Positions 21,610-32,692 are shown, counted from the first letter of the stretch. The stretch: DNA of 64,000 nt from Bufo bufo (GCF_905171765.1 NC_053390.1:514748852-514812851); one strand, 5' to 3'. Notes: generated by a model from the letters alone, not told the origin. A program made the numbers and translations.

Positions 21610-22974
21610 CAAACCGGATTTCAAAAAAGTTGGGACACTATACAAATCGTGAATAAAAACTGAATGCAATGATGTGGAGGAGCCAACTTCTAATATTTTA
21701 TTCAGAATAGAACATAAATCACGGAACAAAAGTTGAAACTCAGAAAATGTACCATTTTAAGGGAAAAATATGTTGAATCAGAATTTCATGGTGTCAACAA
21801 ATCCCCAAAAAGTTGGGACAAGGCCATTTTCACCACTGTGTGGCATCTCCCCTTCTTCTTACAACACTCAACAGACGTCTGGGGACCGAGGAGACCAGTT
21901 TCTCAAGTTTAGAAATAGGAATGCTCTCCCATTCTTGTCTAATACAGGCCTCTAACTGTTCAATCGTCTTGGGCCTTCTTTGTTGCACCTTCCTCTTTAT
22001 GATGCGCCAAATGTTCTCTATAGGTGAAAGATCTGGACTGCAGACTGGCCATTTCAGTACCCGGATCCTTCTCCTACGCAGCCATGATGTTGTGATTGAT
22101 GCAGAATGTGGTCTGGCATTATCTTGTTGAAAAATGCAGGGTCTTCCCTGAAAGAGATGACGTCTGGATGGGAGCATATGTTGTTCTAGAACCTGAATAT
22201 ATTTTTCTGCATTGGTGGTGCCTTTCCAGACATGCAAGCTGCCCATGCCACACGCACTCATGCAACCCCATACCATCAGAGATGCAGGCTTCTGAACTGA
22301 GTGTTGATAACAACTGGGGTTGTCCTTGTCCTCTTTGGTCCGGATGACATGGTGTCCCAGATTTCCAAAAAGAACTTCGAATCGTGACTCGTCTGACACC
22401 ACAGAACAGTCTTCCATTTTGCCACACTCCATTTTAAATGATCCCTGGCCCAGTGAAAACGCCTGAGCTTGTGGATCTTGCTTAGAAATGGCTTCTTCTT
22501 TGCACTGTAGAGTTTCAGCTGGCAACGGCGGATGGCACGGTGGATTGTGTTCACTCACAATGGTTTCTGGAAGTATTCCTGAGCCCATTCTGTGATTTCC
22601 TTTACAGTAGCATTCCTGTTTGTGGTGCAGTGTCGTTTAAGCCCCGGAGATCATGGGCATCCAGTATGGTTTTACGGCCTTGACCCTTACGCACAGAGAT
22701 TGTTCCAGATTCTCAGAATCTTCGGATGATGTTATGCACAGTTGATGATGATAGATGCAAAGTCTTTGCAATTTTTCGCTGGGTAACACCTTTCTGATAT
22801 TGCTCCACTAACGTATTTTTCCTTTAAAATGATACATTTACTCGGATTAAACGTTTGATCTGTCATCTACGTTCTATTACAAATAAAATATTGACATTTG
22901 CCATCTCCACATCATTGCATTCAGTTTTTATTCACAATTTGTTTAGTGTCCCAACTTTTTTGGAATCCGGTTTG
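21610..22974 (-). mobile_element. Tc1/mariner element inserted in DIRS leader
   Basis: Terminal inverted repeats start CAAACCGGATTTCAAAAAAG at 21610 and end with the complement at 22974; similarity extends about 70 bp inward (to GCAATGATGTGG). TA dinucleotides at 21608-21609 and 22975-22976 are the expected target duplication. The transposase is broken, so the copy is dead. It is younger than the DIRS element. Confidence 0.92.
21830..22588 (-). pseudogene. Tc1-type transposase, C-terminal catalytic part
   Basis: 252-aa open stretch. The DDE residues can be placed: VVSDESRFEV, FQQDNARPH and SPDLSPIENIW, with 34 residues between the second Asp and the Glu (DD34E). The N-terminal end of this frame is out of phase: the true upstream sequence (AIRRCQLKLYSAKKKPFLSK) is in another frame at 22276-22554, so a frameshift lies near 22.42 kb. 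The paired helix-turn-helix region expected upstream is not open. Confidence 0.85.
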
Positions 22975-22976
22975 TA

Positions 22977-23279
22977 TAAACTCTCCATTTCCCCCAGTAG
23001 TCAATGACGCACTTCCGGTTCTCGCGAGACGACGGAGGAGCATGGAAGCGACTGCATCTGCGACACAGCGGAGGTAAGAAGCATGGCACTGTGACTGGAA
23101 TATTAGATGGGCCCAGAGTAATCCACCCGAAGCACGCTCCCACCGAGGCAGGAGAGGGCAGGACACACTCCGGATACCTAGGAGATAAGGCAGAATTAAA
23201 ACATTATAATATTACAATATTATAACACTACAAATAACAATGGGAGACTCCAGTAAGGAGTCTAGCCTGTCCTGGAGTC
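22977..23279 (-). other. DIRS 5' leader, outer part
   Basis: Between the Tc1 insertion and the right inverted terminal repeat. No coding motif. Includes a short AT-rich palindromic run (ATAATATTACAATATTATAA near 23205-23224). Confidence 0.5.
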
Positions 23280-23467
23280 CACAGGACAATAAAAAAGCAA
23301 CCCCGTCCAGTTAGGGGCCGGGTTATATGGGGTAGGGGCTTAATTAGTTAATTACTAATTAGGATACTTAGGCAGAATTTTTTTGATCATTAAAAATTCC
23401 GCCTGTCCTGACCAGCTTCACAGGGGCAAATACCCCACTTGTGCTGCTGGTTAGGACGAAAGGGAAG
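23280..23467. repeat. Inverted terminal repeat of DIRS, 5' side
   Basis: Complement of 16853-17011: GCAACCCCGTCCAGTTAGGG, then GGGTTATATGGGGTAGGGGC and CCCACTTGTGCTGCTGGTTA. Ends GGACGAAAGGGAAG at 23467, the edge mirrored in the ICR. Confidence 0.9.
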
Positions 23468-23649
23468 CCATATATATGGATTCTCAACATAGTTGTTGTT
23501 GCAGTGGGGCACTGGCACTGCTGGTAGTAGCACCTGGTGCTATACTGAGCCATAATGTAAACTCAAGAATTGCACCTGATAGTGTGTGGAATCTAAACTA
23601 GTCCTAGGGTGCCTATTTGGAAACGTCTTAAGGAGGCTCTGCAGATTAA

Positions 23650-24238
23650 AGGGTTTATCCAAGAAAAGATACATCCTCATGGTAGGTAATCAGTAGAGAT
23701 GAGAGAAGTTCTCTAAAATTCGGATGCTTCGCCGAATAAAAAAAAAAAAAAATTGCTTTGTGACGAATTACTTCATCATGAGGAAATTCGGCTTTGCAGC
23801 TAATCAAATTTTTCCTGGAATTCGGATTGAAGTCCACTTTGTGAACTTCTATTCGTTCAACACTGGTAATCAGTATCAGATCTGCAGGGGTGCAATACCC
23901 AGGACCCCTGGGTCAGCTGTTAGAAGAGGCTTTGAGCACCGCAACCTCTTTCTAGGCCAGTGACATTACTGTACATCGGTGACATGGTCTAGTTGCAGCT
24001 CAGCCCCATTCAAGTTAATGGGGCTGAGCTGCAATACCAAGCACTGCCACTATACAATGTATGGAGCTGTCCTTGGAAAGTTGCCATGAGTCTGCTTCCC
24101 TCACCAGAGCTTCGGTGAGTGCAGCAGCTCCCTGAAACAGCTGATCAGCGGGGGTGCCGGGAGTTGGACCCCTACTAATGTGATAGTGATGACTTGTCCT
24201 GAGGATAAGTCATCATTATCTTTTCCAGGATGACCCCT
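23650..24238. mobile_element. TTAA MITE, split by a hAT MITE
   Basis: Flanked by TTAA at 23646-23649 and 24239-24242. Ends are imperfectly inverted: AGGGTTTATCCAAGAAAAGA on the left and TCTTTTCCAGGATGACCCCT on the right. Inner sequence (GATCAGCGGGGGTGCCGGGA, GACTTGTCCTGAGGATAAGT) belongs to a family with other fragments at 6862-7075 and 41701-41995. No coding capacity. Confidence 0.75.
23694..23865. mobile_element. Short hAT MITE nested in the TTAA MITE
   Basis: 172 bp flanked by 8-bp copies of GTAATCAG at 23686-23693 and 23866-23873. Starts TAGAGATGAGAGAAG and is rich in AATTCGG motifs; terminal complementarity is weak (CGTTCAACACTG at the right end), suggesting decay. It is younger than the MITE around it. 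Confidence 0.75.
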
Positions 24239-24494
24239 TTAAGGCACTGCCATACTCAAGTAGCAGGGTGAGAGTGTAATTTGAGCAGATCCATTGGTGA
24301 TTTCCATGGCGGTACTCGTGAAAGTGTTTATTCTTCAACATTTAAAGTAATTGAAGTGCTACGTGCAATTTGCCCCACATCTGTTTCTCCTATACAGGAT
24401 TTATTTCAGTAAAACTGTTCCTTTTTTCCATCTGCCTGGGTCTGAGACAAGTATTAGCTGCGTCTCTGTCCTTTTCCGGCCCACATACCAAATA

Positions 24495-26115
24495 CAGTTG
24501 CAAGAAAAAGTATGTGAACCCTTTGGAATAATATGGATTTCTGCACAAATTGGTCATAAAATGTGATCTGATCTTCATCTAAGTCACAACAATAGACAAT
24601 CACAGTCTGCTTAAACTAATAACACACAAATAATTAAATGTTACCATGTCTTTATTGAACACACCATGTAAATATTCAAAGTGTAGGTGTAAAAAGTATG
24701 TGAACCCTTGGATTTAATAACTGGTTGAACCTCCTTTGGCAGCAATAACTTCAACTAAATGTTTCCTGTAGTTGCAGATCAGACATTCACAACGGTCAGG
24801 AGTAATTCTTGACCATTCCTCTTTACAGAACTGTTTCACGTCAGCAATATTCTTGGGATGTCTTGTGTGAATCGCTTTCTTGAGGTCATGCCACAGCATC
24901 TCAATCGGGTTAAGGTCAGGACTCTGACTGGGCCACTCCAGAAGGCGTATTTTCTTCTGTTTAAGCCATTCTGTTGTTGATTTACTTCTATGCTTTCGGT
25001 CGTTGTCCTGTTGCAACACCAATCTTCTGTTGAGCTTCAGCTGGTGGACACATGGCCTTAAGTTCTCCTGCAAAATGTCTTGATAAACTTGGGAATTCAT
25101 TTTTCCTTCGATGATAGCAATCCATCCAGGTCCTGATGCAGCAAAGCAGCCCCAAACCATGATGCCCCCATCACCATACTTCACAGTTGGGATAAGGTTT
25201 TGATGATGGTGTGCTGTTCCTCTTTTTCTCCACACATAGTGTTGTGTGTTTCTTCCAAAAAACTCAACTTTGGTTTCATCTGTCCACAGAATATTTTGCC
25301 AGTACTGCTGTGGAACATCCAGGTGCTCTTGTGCAAACTGTAAACATGCAGCAATGTTTTTTTTGGACAGCAGTGGCTTCCTCTGTGGTATCCTCTCATT
25401 AAATCCATTCTTGTTTAGTGTTTTACGTATCGTAGATTCGCTAACAGGGATGTTAGCATATGCCAGAGACTTTTGTAAGTCTTTAGCTGACACTCTAGGA
25501 TTCTTCTTCACCTCATTGAGCAGTCTGCGCTGTGCTCTTGCAGTCATCTTTACAGGACGGCCACTCCTAGGGAGAGTAGCAGCAGTACTGAACTTTCTCC
25601 ATTTATAGACAATTTGTCTTGCCGTGGACTGCTGAACAGCAAGGCTTTTGGAGATACTTTTATAACCCTTTCCAGCTTTATGCAAGTCAATAATTCTTAA
25701 TCGTAGGTCTTCTGAGAGCTCATTTGTGCGAGGCATCATTCACATCAGGCAATGCTTCTTGTGAAAAGCAAACCCAGAATTGGTGTGTGTTTTTTATAGG
25801 GCTGGGCAGCTATAACCAACATCTCCAATCTCATCTCATTGATTAGACTCCAGTTGTCTGACACCTCACTCCAATTAGCTCTTGGAGATGTCATTAGTCT
25901 AGGGGTTCACATACATTTTCCACCTGCACTGTGAATGTTTACATGGTGTGTTCAATAAAAACATGGTAACATTTAATTCTTTGTGTGTTATTAGTTTAAG
26001 CAGACTTTGATTGTCTATTGTTGTGACTTAGATGAAGATCAGATCAGATTTTATGACCAATTTGTGCAGAAATCCATATCATTCCAAAGGGTTCACATAC
26101 TTTTTCTTGCAACTG
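24495..26115 (-). mobile_element. Tc1 transposon with IR/DR ends and open transposase
   Basis: 1621 bp between TA dinucleotides (24493-24494 and 26116-26117). Inverted repeats of about 215 bp start CAGTTGCAAGAAAAAGTATG. Each holds two copies of an AAGTATGTGAACCC motif, outer (about 24507 and 26090) and inner (about 24697 and 25904), the IR/DR layout of Sleeping Beauty-like elements where transposase binds. By eye the two repeats differ at roughly 10-13 positions. With the open frame inside, this is the best candidate in the window for an autonomous or recently active element. Confidence 0.95.
24714..25739 (-). CDS. Tc1-type transposase, full length
   Basis: 341 aa, the usual length for Tc1 transposases, with no stop or frameshift. 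The N-terminal paired-like DNA-binding region has [20 protein letters not shown], followed by a GRPVK AT-hook-like linker at about residues 60-64 and a second helix-turn-helix ([20 protein letters not shown]). Catalytic residues are D154 ([10 protein letters not shown]), D245 (LQQDNDRKH) and E280 ([11 protein letters not shown]), giving DD34E. VWGCF in the middle is also typical. One change at a conserved spot is QQDND where QQDNA or QQDND occurs in relatives. Starts at one of two adjacent Met codons. Activity cannot be judged by reading. Confidence 0.95.
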   Translation of the reverse strand: MMPRTNELSEDLRLRIIDLHKAGKGYKSISKSLAVQQSTARQIVYKWRKFSTAATLPRSGRPVKMTARAQRRLLNEVKKNPRVSAKDLQKSLAYANIPVSESTIRKTLNKNGFNERIPQRKPLLSKKNIAACLQFAQEHLDVPQQYWQNILWTDETKVEFFGRNTQHYVWRKRGTAHHHQNLIPTVKYGDGGIMVWGCFAASGPGWIAIIEGKMNSQVYQDILQENLRPCVHQLKLNRRLVLQQDNDRKHRSKSTTEWLKQKKIRLLEWPSQSPDLNPIEMLWHDLKKAIHTRHPKNIADVKQFCKEEWSRITPDRCECLICNYRKHLVEVIAAKGGSTSY

Positions 26116-26639
26116 TATGTATGGTAGACATATTACTTCCATGCTACATGACAATGGAGTGCATAACTTGTAGAACCTTGCAGCTTCTGATCATAAAGGT
26201 TGAATCTGACATTGGAGGTCAGAGTTCGGAGGAATTGAATTGGGAAAATGAAATGGTTAAATAGGACCTTTCATGGGTCCAGACGCAACGCAGGCCCCAT
26301 AGAAGTGAATGGGACTGCGTGGAAATCGCAAGATTTTCACACATGGTTGCTAGGAGACGATCGGGATGGGGACCCGATCTTTATTATTTTCCCTTATAAC
26401 ATGGTTACAAGGGAAAATAATAGCATTCTTGTGATGGACCATGTGACGGACCATGTAATGAGCGAAGTGACATGACCAAAAGGTCCTTTTCCTCTCAGGT
26501 CCTCAAAGAAGAAAAAAGAAAACAAGCAGGGCTGCGCGAACAGGTGGATAAGGGGAGTTAAATTTTTATTTATTTTTAACCCCTCAATCCCTAATTTACT
26601 TAGCATTCTGTATTAAGAATGCTATTATTTTTCCTTATA

Positions 26640-27193
26640 CCCTCTAATATACTGCACATCTGGGATTACACGTGCACAAGTCACTGTCACATTTAGGACA
26701 GAAATACAGCTTTTTGGTTAGGGTGAAAAAACCCTCTCATATACTGCACATCTGGGATTAGAGAAGCATAAGTGACTGTCACATTTAGGACAGAAATACA
26801 GCTTCTTGGTTAGGGTGAAAAAACCCTCTCATATACTGCACATCTGGGATTAGAGAAGCATAAGTGACTGTCACATTTAGGACAGAAATACAGCTTCTTG
26901 GTTAGGGTGAAAAAACCCTCTAATATACTGCACATCTGGGATTATATGTGCGTAAGTGACTGTCACATTTAGGACAGAAATACAGCTTTTTGGTTAGGGT
27001 GAAAAAACCCTCTAATATACTGCACATCTGGGATTACACATGCATAAGTCACTGTCACATTTAGGAGAGAAATACAGCTTTTTGGTTAGGGTGAAAAAAC
27101 CCTCTAATATACTGCACATGTGGGATTACACGTGCATAAGTCACTGTCACATTTAGGACAGAAATACAGCTTTTTGGTTAGGGGGAAAAAACC
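26640..27193. repeat. Tandem array, exact 92-bp period, six units plus partial
   Basis: Units start CCCTCTAATATACTGCACAT at 26640, 26732, 26824, 26916, 27008, 27100 and 27192, each exactly 92 bp. A partial unit resumes at 28826 after the hAT insertion. Variation is confined to the AC/GA/AT-CGTGCACAAG region and CTTTTTGG/CTTCTTGG. Confidence 0.95.
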
Positions 27194-27387
27194 CTCTAAT
27201 ACAGTGGTCCCCAACCTTTTTTGCACCAAGGACCGGTTTCATGCAAGACAATTTTCCCAGGGACCGGGGGGGGGGGGGGGGGGGGGGGTTGGGGGGGGGG
27301 GCGGGGCTGACTGATTCACGCGCATAACAAAACACAAGGTGCATATTAAAATATATAACACTATATAATGACTATATAAACTTACTA

Positions 27388-27447
27388 TGGTCTCTGCTGC
27401 ACTGGTCTCTGCTGCACTGGTCTCTGCTGCACTGGTCTCTGCTGCAC
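27388..27447. repeat. Four tandem 15-bp repeats
   Basis: Four identical copies of TGGTCTCTGCTGCAC. On the minus strand they read as AAETS repeats in a spurious frame. Confidence 0.95.
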
Positions 27448-27594
27448 TGTACCGTATTTTTCGCCCTATAAGATGCACCTAGTTTTAGAGGAGAACAATA
27501 AGAAAAAAAAAATTTTCATTACACCTCAGGTCAGACCAGCAATCAGACCCCCAATGTTAATCAGACCTCAGATCAGACCCCCAATGGCTCAGAT

Positions 27595-28470
27595 CAACCC
27601 CCCCAATGTCAGCCATAAACCCCCCCAATGTCAGCCATAAACCCCCCCAATGTCAGCCATAAACCCCCCCAATGTCAGCCATAAGCCCCCCAATGTCAGC
27701 CATAAGCCCCCATTAGCCCCTCATGTCAGCCATAAGCCCCCCATTAGCCCCTCATGTCAGCCATAAGCCCCCATTAGCCCCTCAATGTCAGCCATAAGCC
27801 CCCCATTAGCCTCTCATGTCAGCCATAAGCCCCCCATTAGCCCCTCATGTCAGCCATAAGCCGCCCATTAGCCCCTCATGTCAGCCATAAGCCCCCCATT
27901 AGCCCCTCATGTCAGCCATAAGCCCCCCATTAGCCCCTCATGTCAGCCATAAGCCCCCCATTAGCCCCTCATGTCAGCCATAAGCCCCCCATTAGCCCCT
28001 CATGTCAGCCATAAGCCCCCCATTAGCCCTTCATGTCAGCCATAAGCCCCCCATTAGCCTCTTAGGTCAGCCATAAGCCCCCCATTAGCCCTTCATGTCA
28101 GCCATAAGCCCCCCATTAGCCCCTCATGTCAGCCATAAGCCCCCATTAGCCCCTCATGTCAGCTATAAGCCCCCCATTAGCCCCTCATGTCAGCCATAAG
28201 CCCCCCATTAGCCCCTCATGTCAGCCATAAGCCCCCCATTAGCCCCTCAATGTCAGCCATAAGCCCCCATTAGCCCCTCATGTCAGCCATAAGCCCCCCA
28301 TTAGCCCCTCATGTCAGCCATAAGCCCCCCATTAGCCCCTCATGTCAGCCATAAGCCCCCCATTAGCCCCTCATGTCAGCCATAAGCCCCCCCATTAGCC
28401 CCTCATGTCAGCCATAAGCCCCCCCATTAGCCCCTCATGTCAGTCCCATGTCCCTCATGTCAGCCATCAG
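27595..28470. repeat. C-rich minisatellite, about 31-bp unit
   Basis: Unit CCCCCCATTAGCCCCTCATG plus TCAGCCATAAG, well over 20 copies, with shorter units (AATGTCAGCCATAAACCCCC) at the left edge. All C runs are on the plus strand. Not a CRISPR array: there are no unique spacers. Confidence 0.93.
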
Positions 28471-28690
28471 CCCCCAGTGCAAATAAAATAAAATAAAATA
28501 AAACACTTACCTCTCCTGCTCCTGGTCACCATCGCAATCCTCTTCATTCTGCTGTCGGCTGGCTGTGTATAGAGGCGCACAGCGTGAGGTCACAGAGAGA
28601 CCTCACGCTGTGCGCAGCCATGCACAGCCGATAGCCGAGCCGAGGACCAGGAAGTGGTGAGTACAGATCCTTCACCGCTCCCTGGTCCTT

Positions 28691-28737
28691 CTGTACTAAT
28701 GAAGCGCTTCCATAATGGAAGCGCTTCATTAGTACAG
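28691..28737. repeat. Perfect inverted repeat, 22-bp arms
   Basis: CTGTACTAATGAAGCGCTTC begins the left arm; the right arm is its exact complement with a 3-base centre (TAA). A second hairpin with 17-bp arms is at 28575-28591 and 28599-28615 (GCGCACAGCGTGAGGTC). Confidence 0.9.
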
Positions 28738-29309
28738 AGTTAAAGACTGCCCTGATCGCCGCGGCCCGGCTAACAATCCTCCACGGCCCGGTCCAGGGCC
28801 GTGGCCCGGCGGTTGAGGACCGCTGCTCTAATATACTGCACATCTGGGGAAAATAATAAAATCTACACAACACCTAACCCAAACCCGAACTTCTGTGAAG
28901 AAGTCCGGGTTCGGGTCTGGTTACCAAACATGCTGATTTTTCTCATTGCTCCGATGCTATTAATTAGCGTATCAGGCGAGAGAATACAATGGGGGCCACA
29001 GCGGGCGAACGGAGCGGCGCCCAGGAAAAAATAGTAAGCGCAGTTAGATCCCTGCACTATCCCCTACGTATCCTGATACTTAATTTATAATGTCTGGACC
29101 CATGAAAGGTCCGCTTTAAGACAACAGTGGATTTACTGGAGACTTGGAAAAATACAGAGATGGATTTAATCTTTTTTAGGGAGCCAATAATTTTGACCTA
29201 TATCAATTTTGCAGGGATGTCTGTTATAAATAGTAAGCAGTTATTGAACAGGCACCAAACAAAGTCCATACTTCCATAATGGTTGAATGTGGAAAAATAA
29301 TAATAATAA

Positions 29310-29431
29310 TATTAATACTAGAAAGGAGCGAATCAAATCCAATGAAGTGAAATTCGATCCGAATTTCAGGATAAATTTCATTCGCCACAAAGCTGAATTT
29401 CCTCGTGCTTCGTGATAGTAAATCGATTTTA
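29310..29431. other. Repeat fragment rich in AATTTC/CGAA motifs
   Basis: The AAGGAGCGAATCAAATCC and GAAATTCGATCCGAATTTC motifs resemble ends of short hAT elements such as 23694-23865. Boundaries and duplication were not found. Confidence 0.35.
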
Positions 29432-29930
29432 GGCTACTTTCACACTAGCGTTCTGCTGTCCGCTCGTGAGCTCCGTTTGAAGGGGCTCACGAGCGGAGCA
29501 GAACGCTTCCGTCCAGCCCTGATGCAGTCTGAATGGATGCGGATCCGCTCAGACTGCATCAGTCTGGCGGCGTTCAGCCTCCGCTCCGCTCGCCTCCGCA
29601 CGGCCAGGCGGACAGCTGAACGCTGCTTGCAGCGTTCGGGTGTCCGCCTGGCCGTGCGGAGGCGTGCGGATCCGTCCAGACTTACAATGTAAGTCAATGG
29701 GAACGGATCCGCTTGAAGATGACACCATATGGCTCAATCTTCAAGCGGATCCGTCCCCCATTGACTTTACATTGAAAGTCTGAACGGATCCGCTCAGGCT
29801 ACTTTCGCACTTAGAAATTTTTCTAAGTTATTAATGCAGACGGATCCGTACTGAACGGAGCCTCCGTCTGCATTAATATGATCGGATCCGTTCAGAACGG
29901 ATCCGATCAAGCGCAAGTGTGAAAGTAGCC
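29432..29930. mobile_element. Harbinger-like MITE, copy 1
   Basis: 499 bp with ends GGCTACTTTCACACTAGCGT and GCGCAAGTGTGAAAGTAGCC. Flanks are TTA on the left (29429-29431) and TAA on the right, one mismatch from a TWA duplication. The interior is rich in CGGATCCG and has several internal inverted segments (for example GCTCGTGAGC...). Same family as 33627-34118. Assignment to PIF/Harbinger rests on the 3-bp TWA target. Confidence 0.82.
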
Positions 29931-31137
29931 TAACTTGAAATAGTGTAAAAAATAAAAAATCATACTTACCAGCTCCATTTGCTCTTGATTGAAGATCTCG
30001 GCTGAAATCTCATGCGTGGTGATGCAGGCTGGAGTGACAACCTCTTTTCGGGCCACGTGAGATTTAGCACAAGATCTTCAAGCAAGATGGCGGTGGCTGG
30101 TCCGTCGCAATTTAAATGGAGGTGATAAGAGAACCCACCCATTTGGAAATAATCAACTTTATATACACATAACAGATATTACACAGAGATACTAAATCCC
30201 GACAGCAACTAATAATATAAAGTGCAAGTGCAATTATATAGAAACATAAAGTGCGAGGCAACCTGGTTGGTATAACTTTCCATATTGGGATATACACGTA
30301 CATGCTCATCTTCATTGGACTTTTGTACTGTTGAGGATTACCACTACAGCACTTCTATGTCTATGCTTAAGGCAGAAAAGCGAGATTGGACCTGGATTAT
30401 GGCACATTTACTCTCTGTGACCGTTCAGATGTTCCAGAAATGTAGCAAAAAAAATTGCATCCTATTCCTTGTAGGCCCATGATGTATCTTTTTGGATTTA
30501 GGACTAAGTCATACAACACAATACACTTGCAGCAAATACATTAAAACTGTGCACTATTTCATATATTTGGTCTAACCACAAAATGCAAACCCAGACTTCA
30601 AAGTAATCTCAAATGATAAATGACCCCCTATGTTGTTTTCATTTGAGCATAATATGAGCTTTTTTATGCTACTTTCATATCTGAGTTTTTGCTAGATCCG
30701 TCATGGATCAGTAAAGACGCTTCCATTAGGATAATACAACCAGCGGCATCTGTTATGAACTCTAATTTGGTCATGACGATCCATTGTTAAAACCATTGTA
30801 AGTCAATGGGGGACGGATCCATTTTTGTCCGAGTCATTATGTCTCATGCTGGATCTGTCTTGCTCCATCTTGCAGCGCTTTTGTGTGCATCATGGGAATG
30901 CAACAAAACAGAATTGAATGCATTGTAGTGCATGTCCTTCCGTTCAGTTTTAACCCCATTAACAATGAATGGGGACAAAACTGAAGCGTTTTCCTCTGTT
31001 TTGAGATCCTATGATGGATCTCAATACTGGAAAGGAAAATGCAGATGTTAAGTAGACTTACTTTGATTCCTTGTGCTTCTTTTTCTTTTGGTGATTTTGA
31101 TGAGACTGGGTGGCACAGGGAGATTTTGATTGCTATG
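29931..31137. other. Stretch without a recognised gene
   Basis: No coding signal. A diverged relative of the Harbinger-like MITE is suggested around 30665-31030 by GCTACTTTCATATCTGAG, TCAATGGGGGACGGATCC and ATGGATC motifs. Confidence 0.45.
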
Positions 31138-31139
31138 TA

Positions 31140-31640
31140 CAGTTGTGTTCAAAATAATAGCATTGTGTTTAAAAAAGTGAATAAAGCTCAAAATCCTTCT
31201 AATAGCTTTTATTTCCATACACACAAATGAATTGGGGACATTCTATTCCAAATCAAAACATGAAGAAAAATATATCAAATTTGTGTTGTGCCTCTAAAAA
31301 AATTGAAAAAAAGTGAATATTAGACTGTTAAAAAAAATAGCAGTGTTTGTATTCTTCTTTACAAAGTCAAGAATAAATCACTATATAAACTGAAAAATGT
31401 TTGAAGATTTTGGTTTCCTTTGAATCACTTATCTAATATTTAGTTGTATAACCACTGTTTCTGAGAACTGCTGTACATCTGTGTTGCATGGAGTCAACCA
31501 ACTTCTGGCACCTGTGAACAGGTATTCCAGCCCAGGATGATTGGACTACATTCCACAGTTCTTCTCTATTTCTTGGTTTTGCCTCAGAAACTGCATTTTT
31601 GATGTCACCCCACAAGTTTTCTATTGGATTAATGCAACGT
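31140..31640 (-). mobile_element. Truncated Tc1/mariner element
   Basis: Starts after TA (31138-31139) with CAGTTGTGTTCAAAATAATA, an end I recognise from a Tc1 family seen in fish and frogs. Only the 3' part of the transposase remains; sequence beyond about 31635 no longer reads as transposase and no right end is found. Confidence 0.8.
31433..31640 (-). pseudogene. Tc1 transposase C-terminal fragment
   Basis: Within an 89-aa frame (to 31702), the last 69 residues read as the transposase end: INPIENLWGDIKNAV holds the catalytic Glu block, followed by VQSSWAGIPVHRCQKLVDSM. Upstream residues do not match the family, marking a deletion or truncation breakpoint near 31635. Confidence 0.8.
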
Positions 31641-32692
31641 GCCAGTCCGCAGGGGTAGAACACGTGAGGTGCACGGTGGGCAGGAATGTACATACAGTTC
31701 ATTGGTTACTCACGGTTTAGCAGTAGCCTCCCTGGGCCAGCAGTGCAGTGAAGGAGAGAACAGCACTGGATTCTCCGGGGCACACTAAGTTACAGGGGAC
31801 ACCGGCCAGGTGGTGATTGAGGTGCCCTTGATGGTTGATGGTTGTTGAGTGCCTGGGTGGCTGGGCCCCTGGTTTAAATAATGTTGTGACGCCAGCACCT
31901 TTATGGTGCAAGAGATTGAGGGTAATAGTGGTGTGGAGTTGGAAGAATGAGGCAGGTTTAAATCCAACGGTAAACTTTACTTTAACCAGGTTCTTGGTAA
32001 CAGTTTACATCCAGCAATAAAACTGTCTCTGATACACATGCAAGTAGGATGTGATTAATCCTAGTAACAGGCTGTATTGTGCTGTATTGAACTGTCAGTG
32101 CCTTACACTGTAAGACGCTGACAGTTGCCTAGGAGACCCAGCCCTATAGGTGGATCTCCTGGGCTTCCGTAGCTGGCAGTCCCGATGCCTGTGCAAGGCA
32201 TCATGGCTGCCATAGCAACCATCAGGTCCCCTTCACCACAGCACGGGGACCCAATGGGAATGTACAAGCTGCCGCAAACCCAGTGTATGCCGCGGTCAGT
32301 GTGACCATGGTGTACAGGGGGTTAATCTGTCAGCATCAGTGTTTTCACTGATTCTGGTGGATACAGCAGGGGCCCGGCTGTCAGTATCAGTCGGGCCCCT
32401 GCTGCTGATTGCGGCATCGCATGTGGGGCAGCCGGTTGACCCTAGGACGAGAATGCTCGTCCTAAGGCAATAAGTACCGGCCAGTTAGGATGAGCATTTT
32501 CATCCTAGGTCGGCAAGAGGTTAACAGAATATGACAGTACTATTGGCAGATTTGAAAGCCTCCATACCAAATGATCTGCATTCTACACTGAACGGCAGCA
32601 GAAATATATTATATCCTTGGGGAAATACACTTCCCATAGCAAAAATAAGATGGCAGAAATCACTTAATATATTAGCACATATGGAAATTGTG
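31641..32692. other. Stretch without a recognised gene
   Basis: No domain-bearing frame. 31700-32030 includes sequence I associate with dispersed frog repeats but cannot classify. 32380-32500 has a short inverted pair (CTAGGACGAGAATGCTCGTC). Nothing else seen. Confidence 0.4.

Larger units (their letters stand above)
16813..23467 (-). mobile_element. DIRS-type tyrosine-recombinase retrotransposon
   Basis: Reading on the minus strand the order is gag, RT/RNase H and tyrosine recombinase (overlapping the RT frame). Ends are inverted, not direct: 16853-17011 is complementary to about 23280-23460. An internal complementary region at about 17055-17137 repeats, in complement, the outer edges of both ends joined together. 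The trinucleotide AAG at 16813-16815 and 23465-23467 is shared at that junction. This is the published DIRS1 design for replication through a circle with recombinase-mediated insertion, so no target duplication is expected and none is seen. A Tc1 at 21610-22974 interrupts the 5' leader. Confidence 0.93.
27202..28825. mobile_element. Non-autonomous hAT carrying C-rich minisatellite
   Basis: Flanked by the 8-bp duplication CTCTAATA (27194-27201 and 28826-28833), cut from the 92-bp repeat. Ends are CAGTGGTCCCCAACCTTTTT and GGTTGAGGACCGCTG, a hAT-style CAG...CTG terminus. It contains G runs (25 and 10 bases, 27266-27301), four 15-bp repeats (27388-27447), a start of another repeat family (TACCGTATTTTTCGCCCTAT at 27450), a long minisatellite (about 27595-28470) and two perfect hairpins (28575-28615 and 28691-28737). 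No transposase. Confidence 0.9.
26261..29115. mobile_element. TTAA-flanked non-autonomous element with nested hAT
   Basis: TTAA at 26257-26260 and 29116-29119. Terminal inverted repeats: GGACCTTTCATGGGTCCAGA from 26264 and its complement TCTGGACCCATGAAAGGTCC at 29092-29111. No transposase frame. Internal parts are a 92-bp array (26640-27193), the nested hAT (27202-28825), and a subterminal stretch with CCCGAACTTCTG/CCGGGTTCGGG near 28885-28920. TTAA specificity fits piggyBac-like mobilisation, an inference from target site only. Confidence 0.82.

Noticed and set aside
27266..27301. Poly-G tract as a regulatory element
   Set aside because: Homopolymer length is unreliable in assemblies and nothing else around it suggests regulation.
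27595..28470. Regular repeats resembling a CRISPR array
   Set aside because: Units are contiguous tandem copies without unique spacers, in a eukaryotic hAT element, and there are no cas genes.
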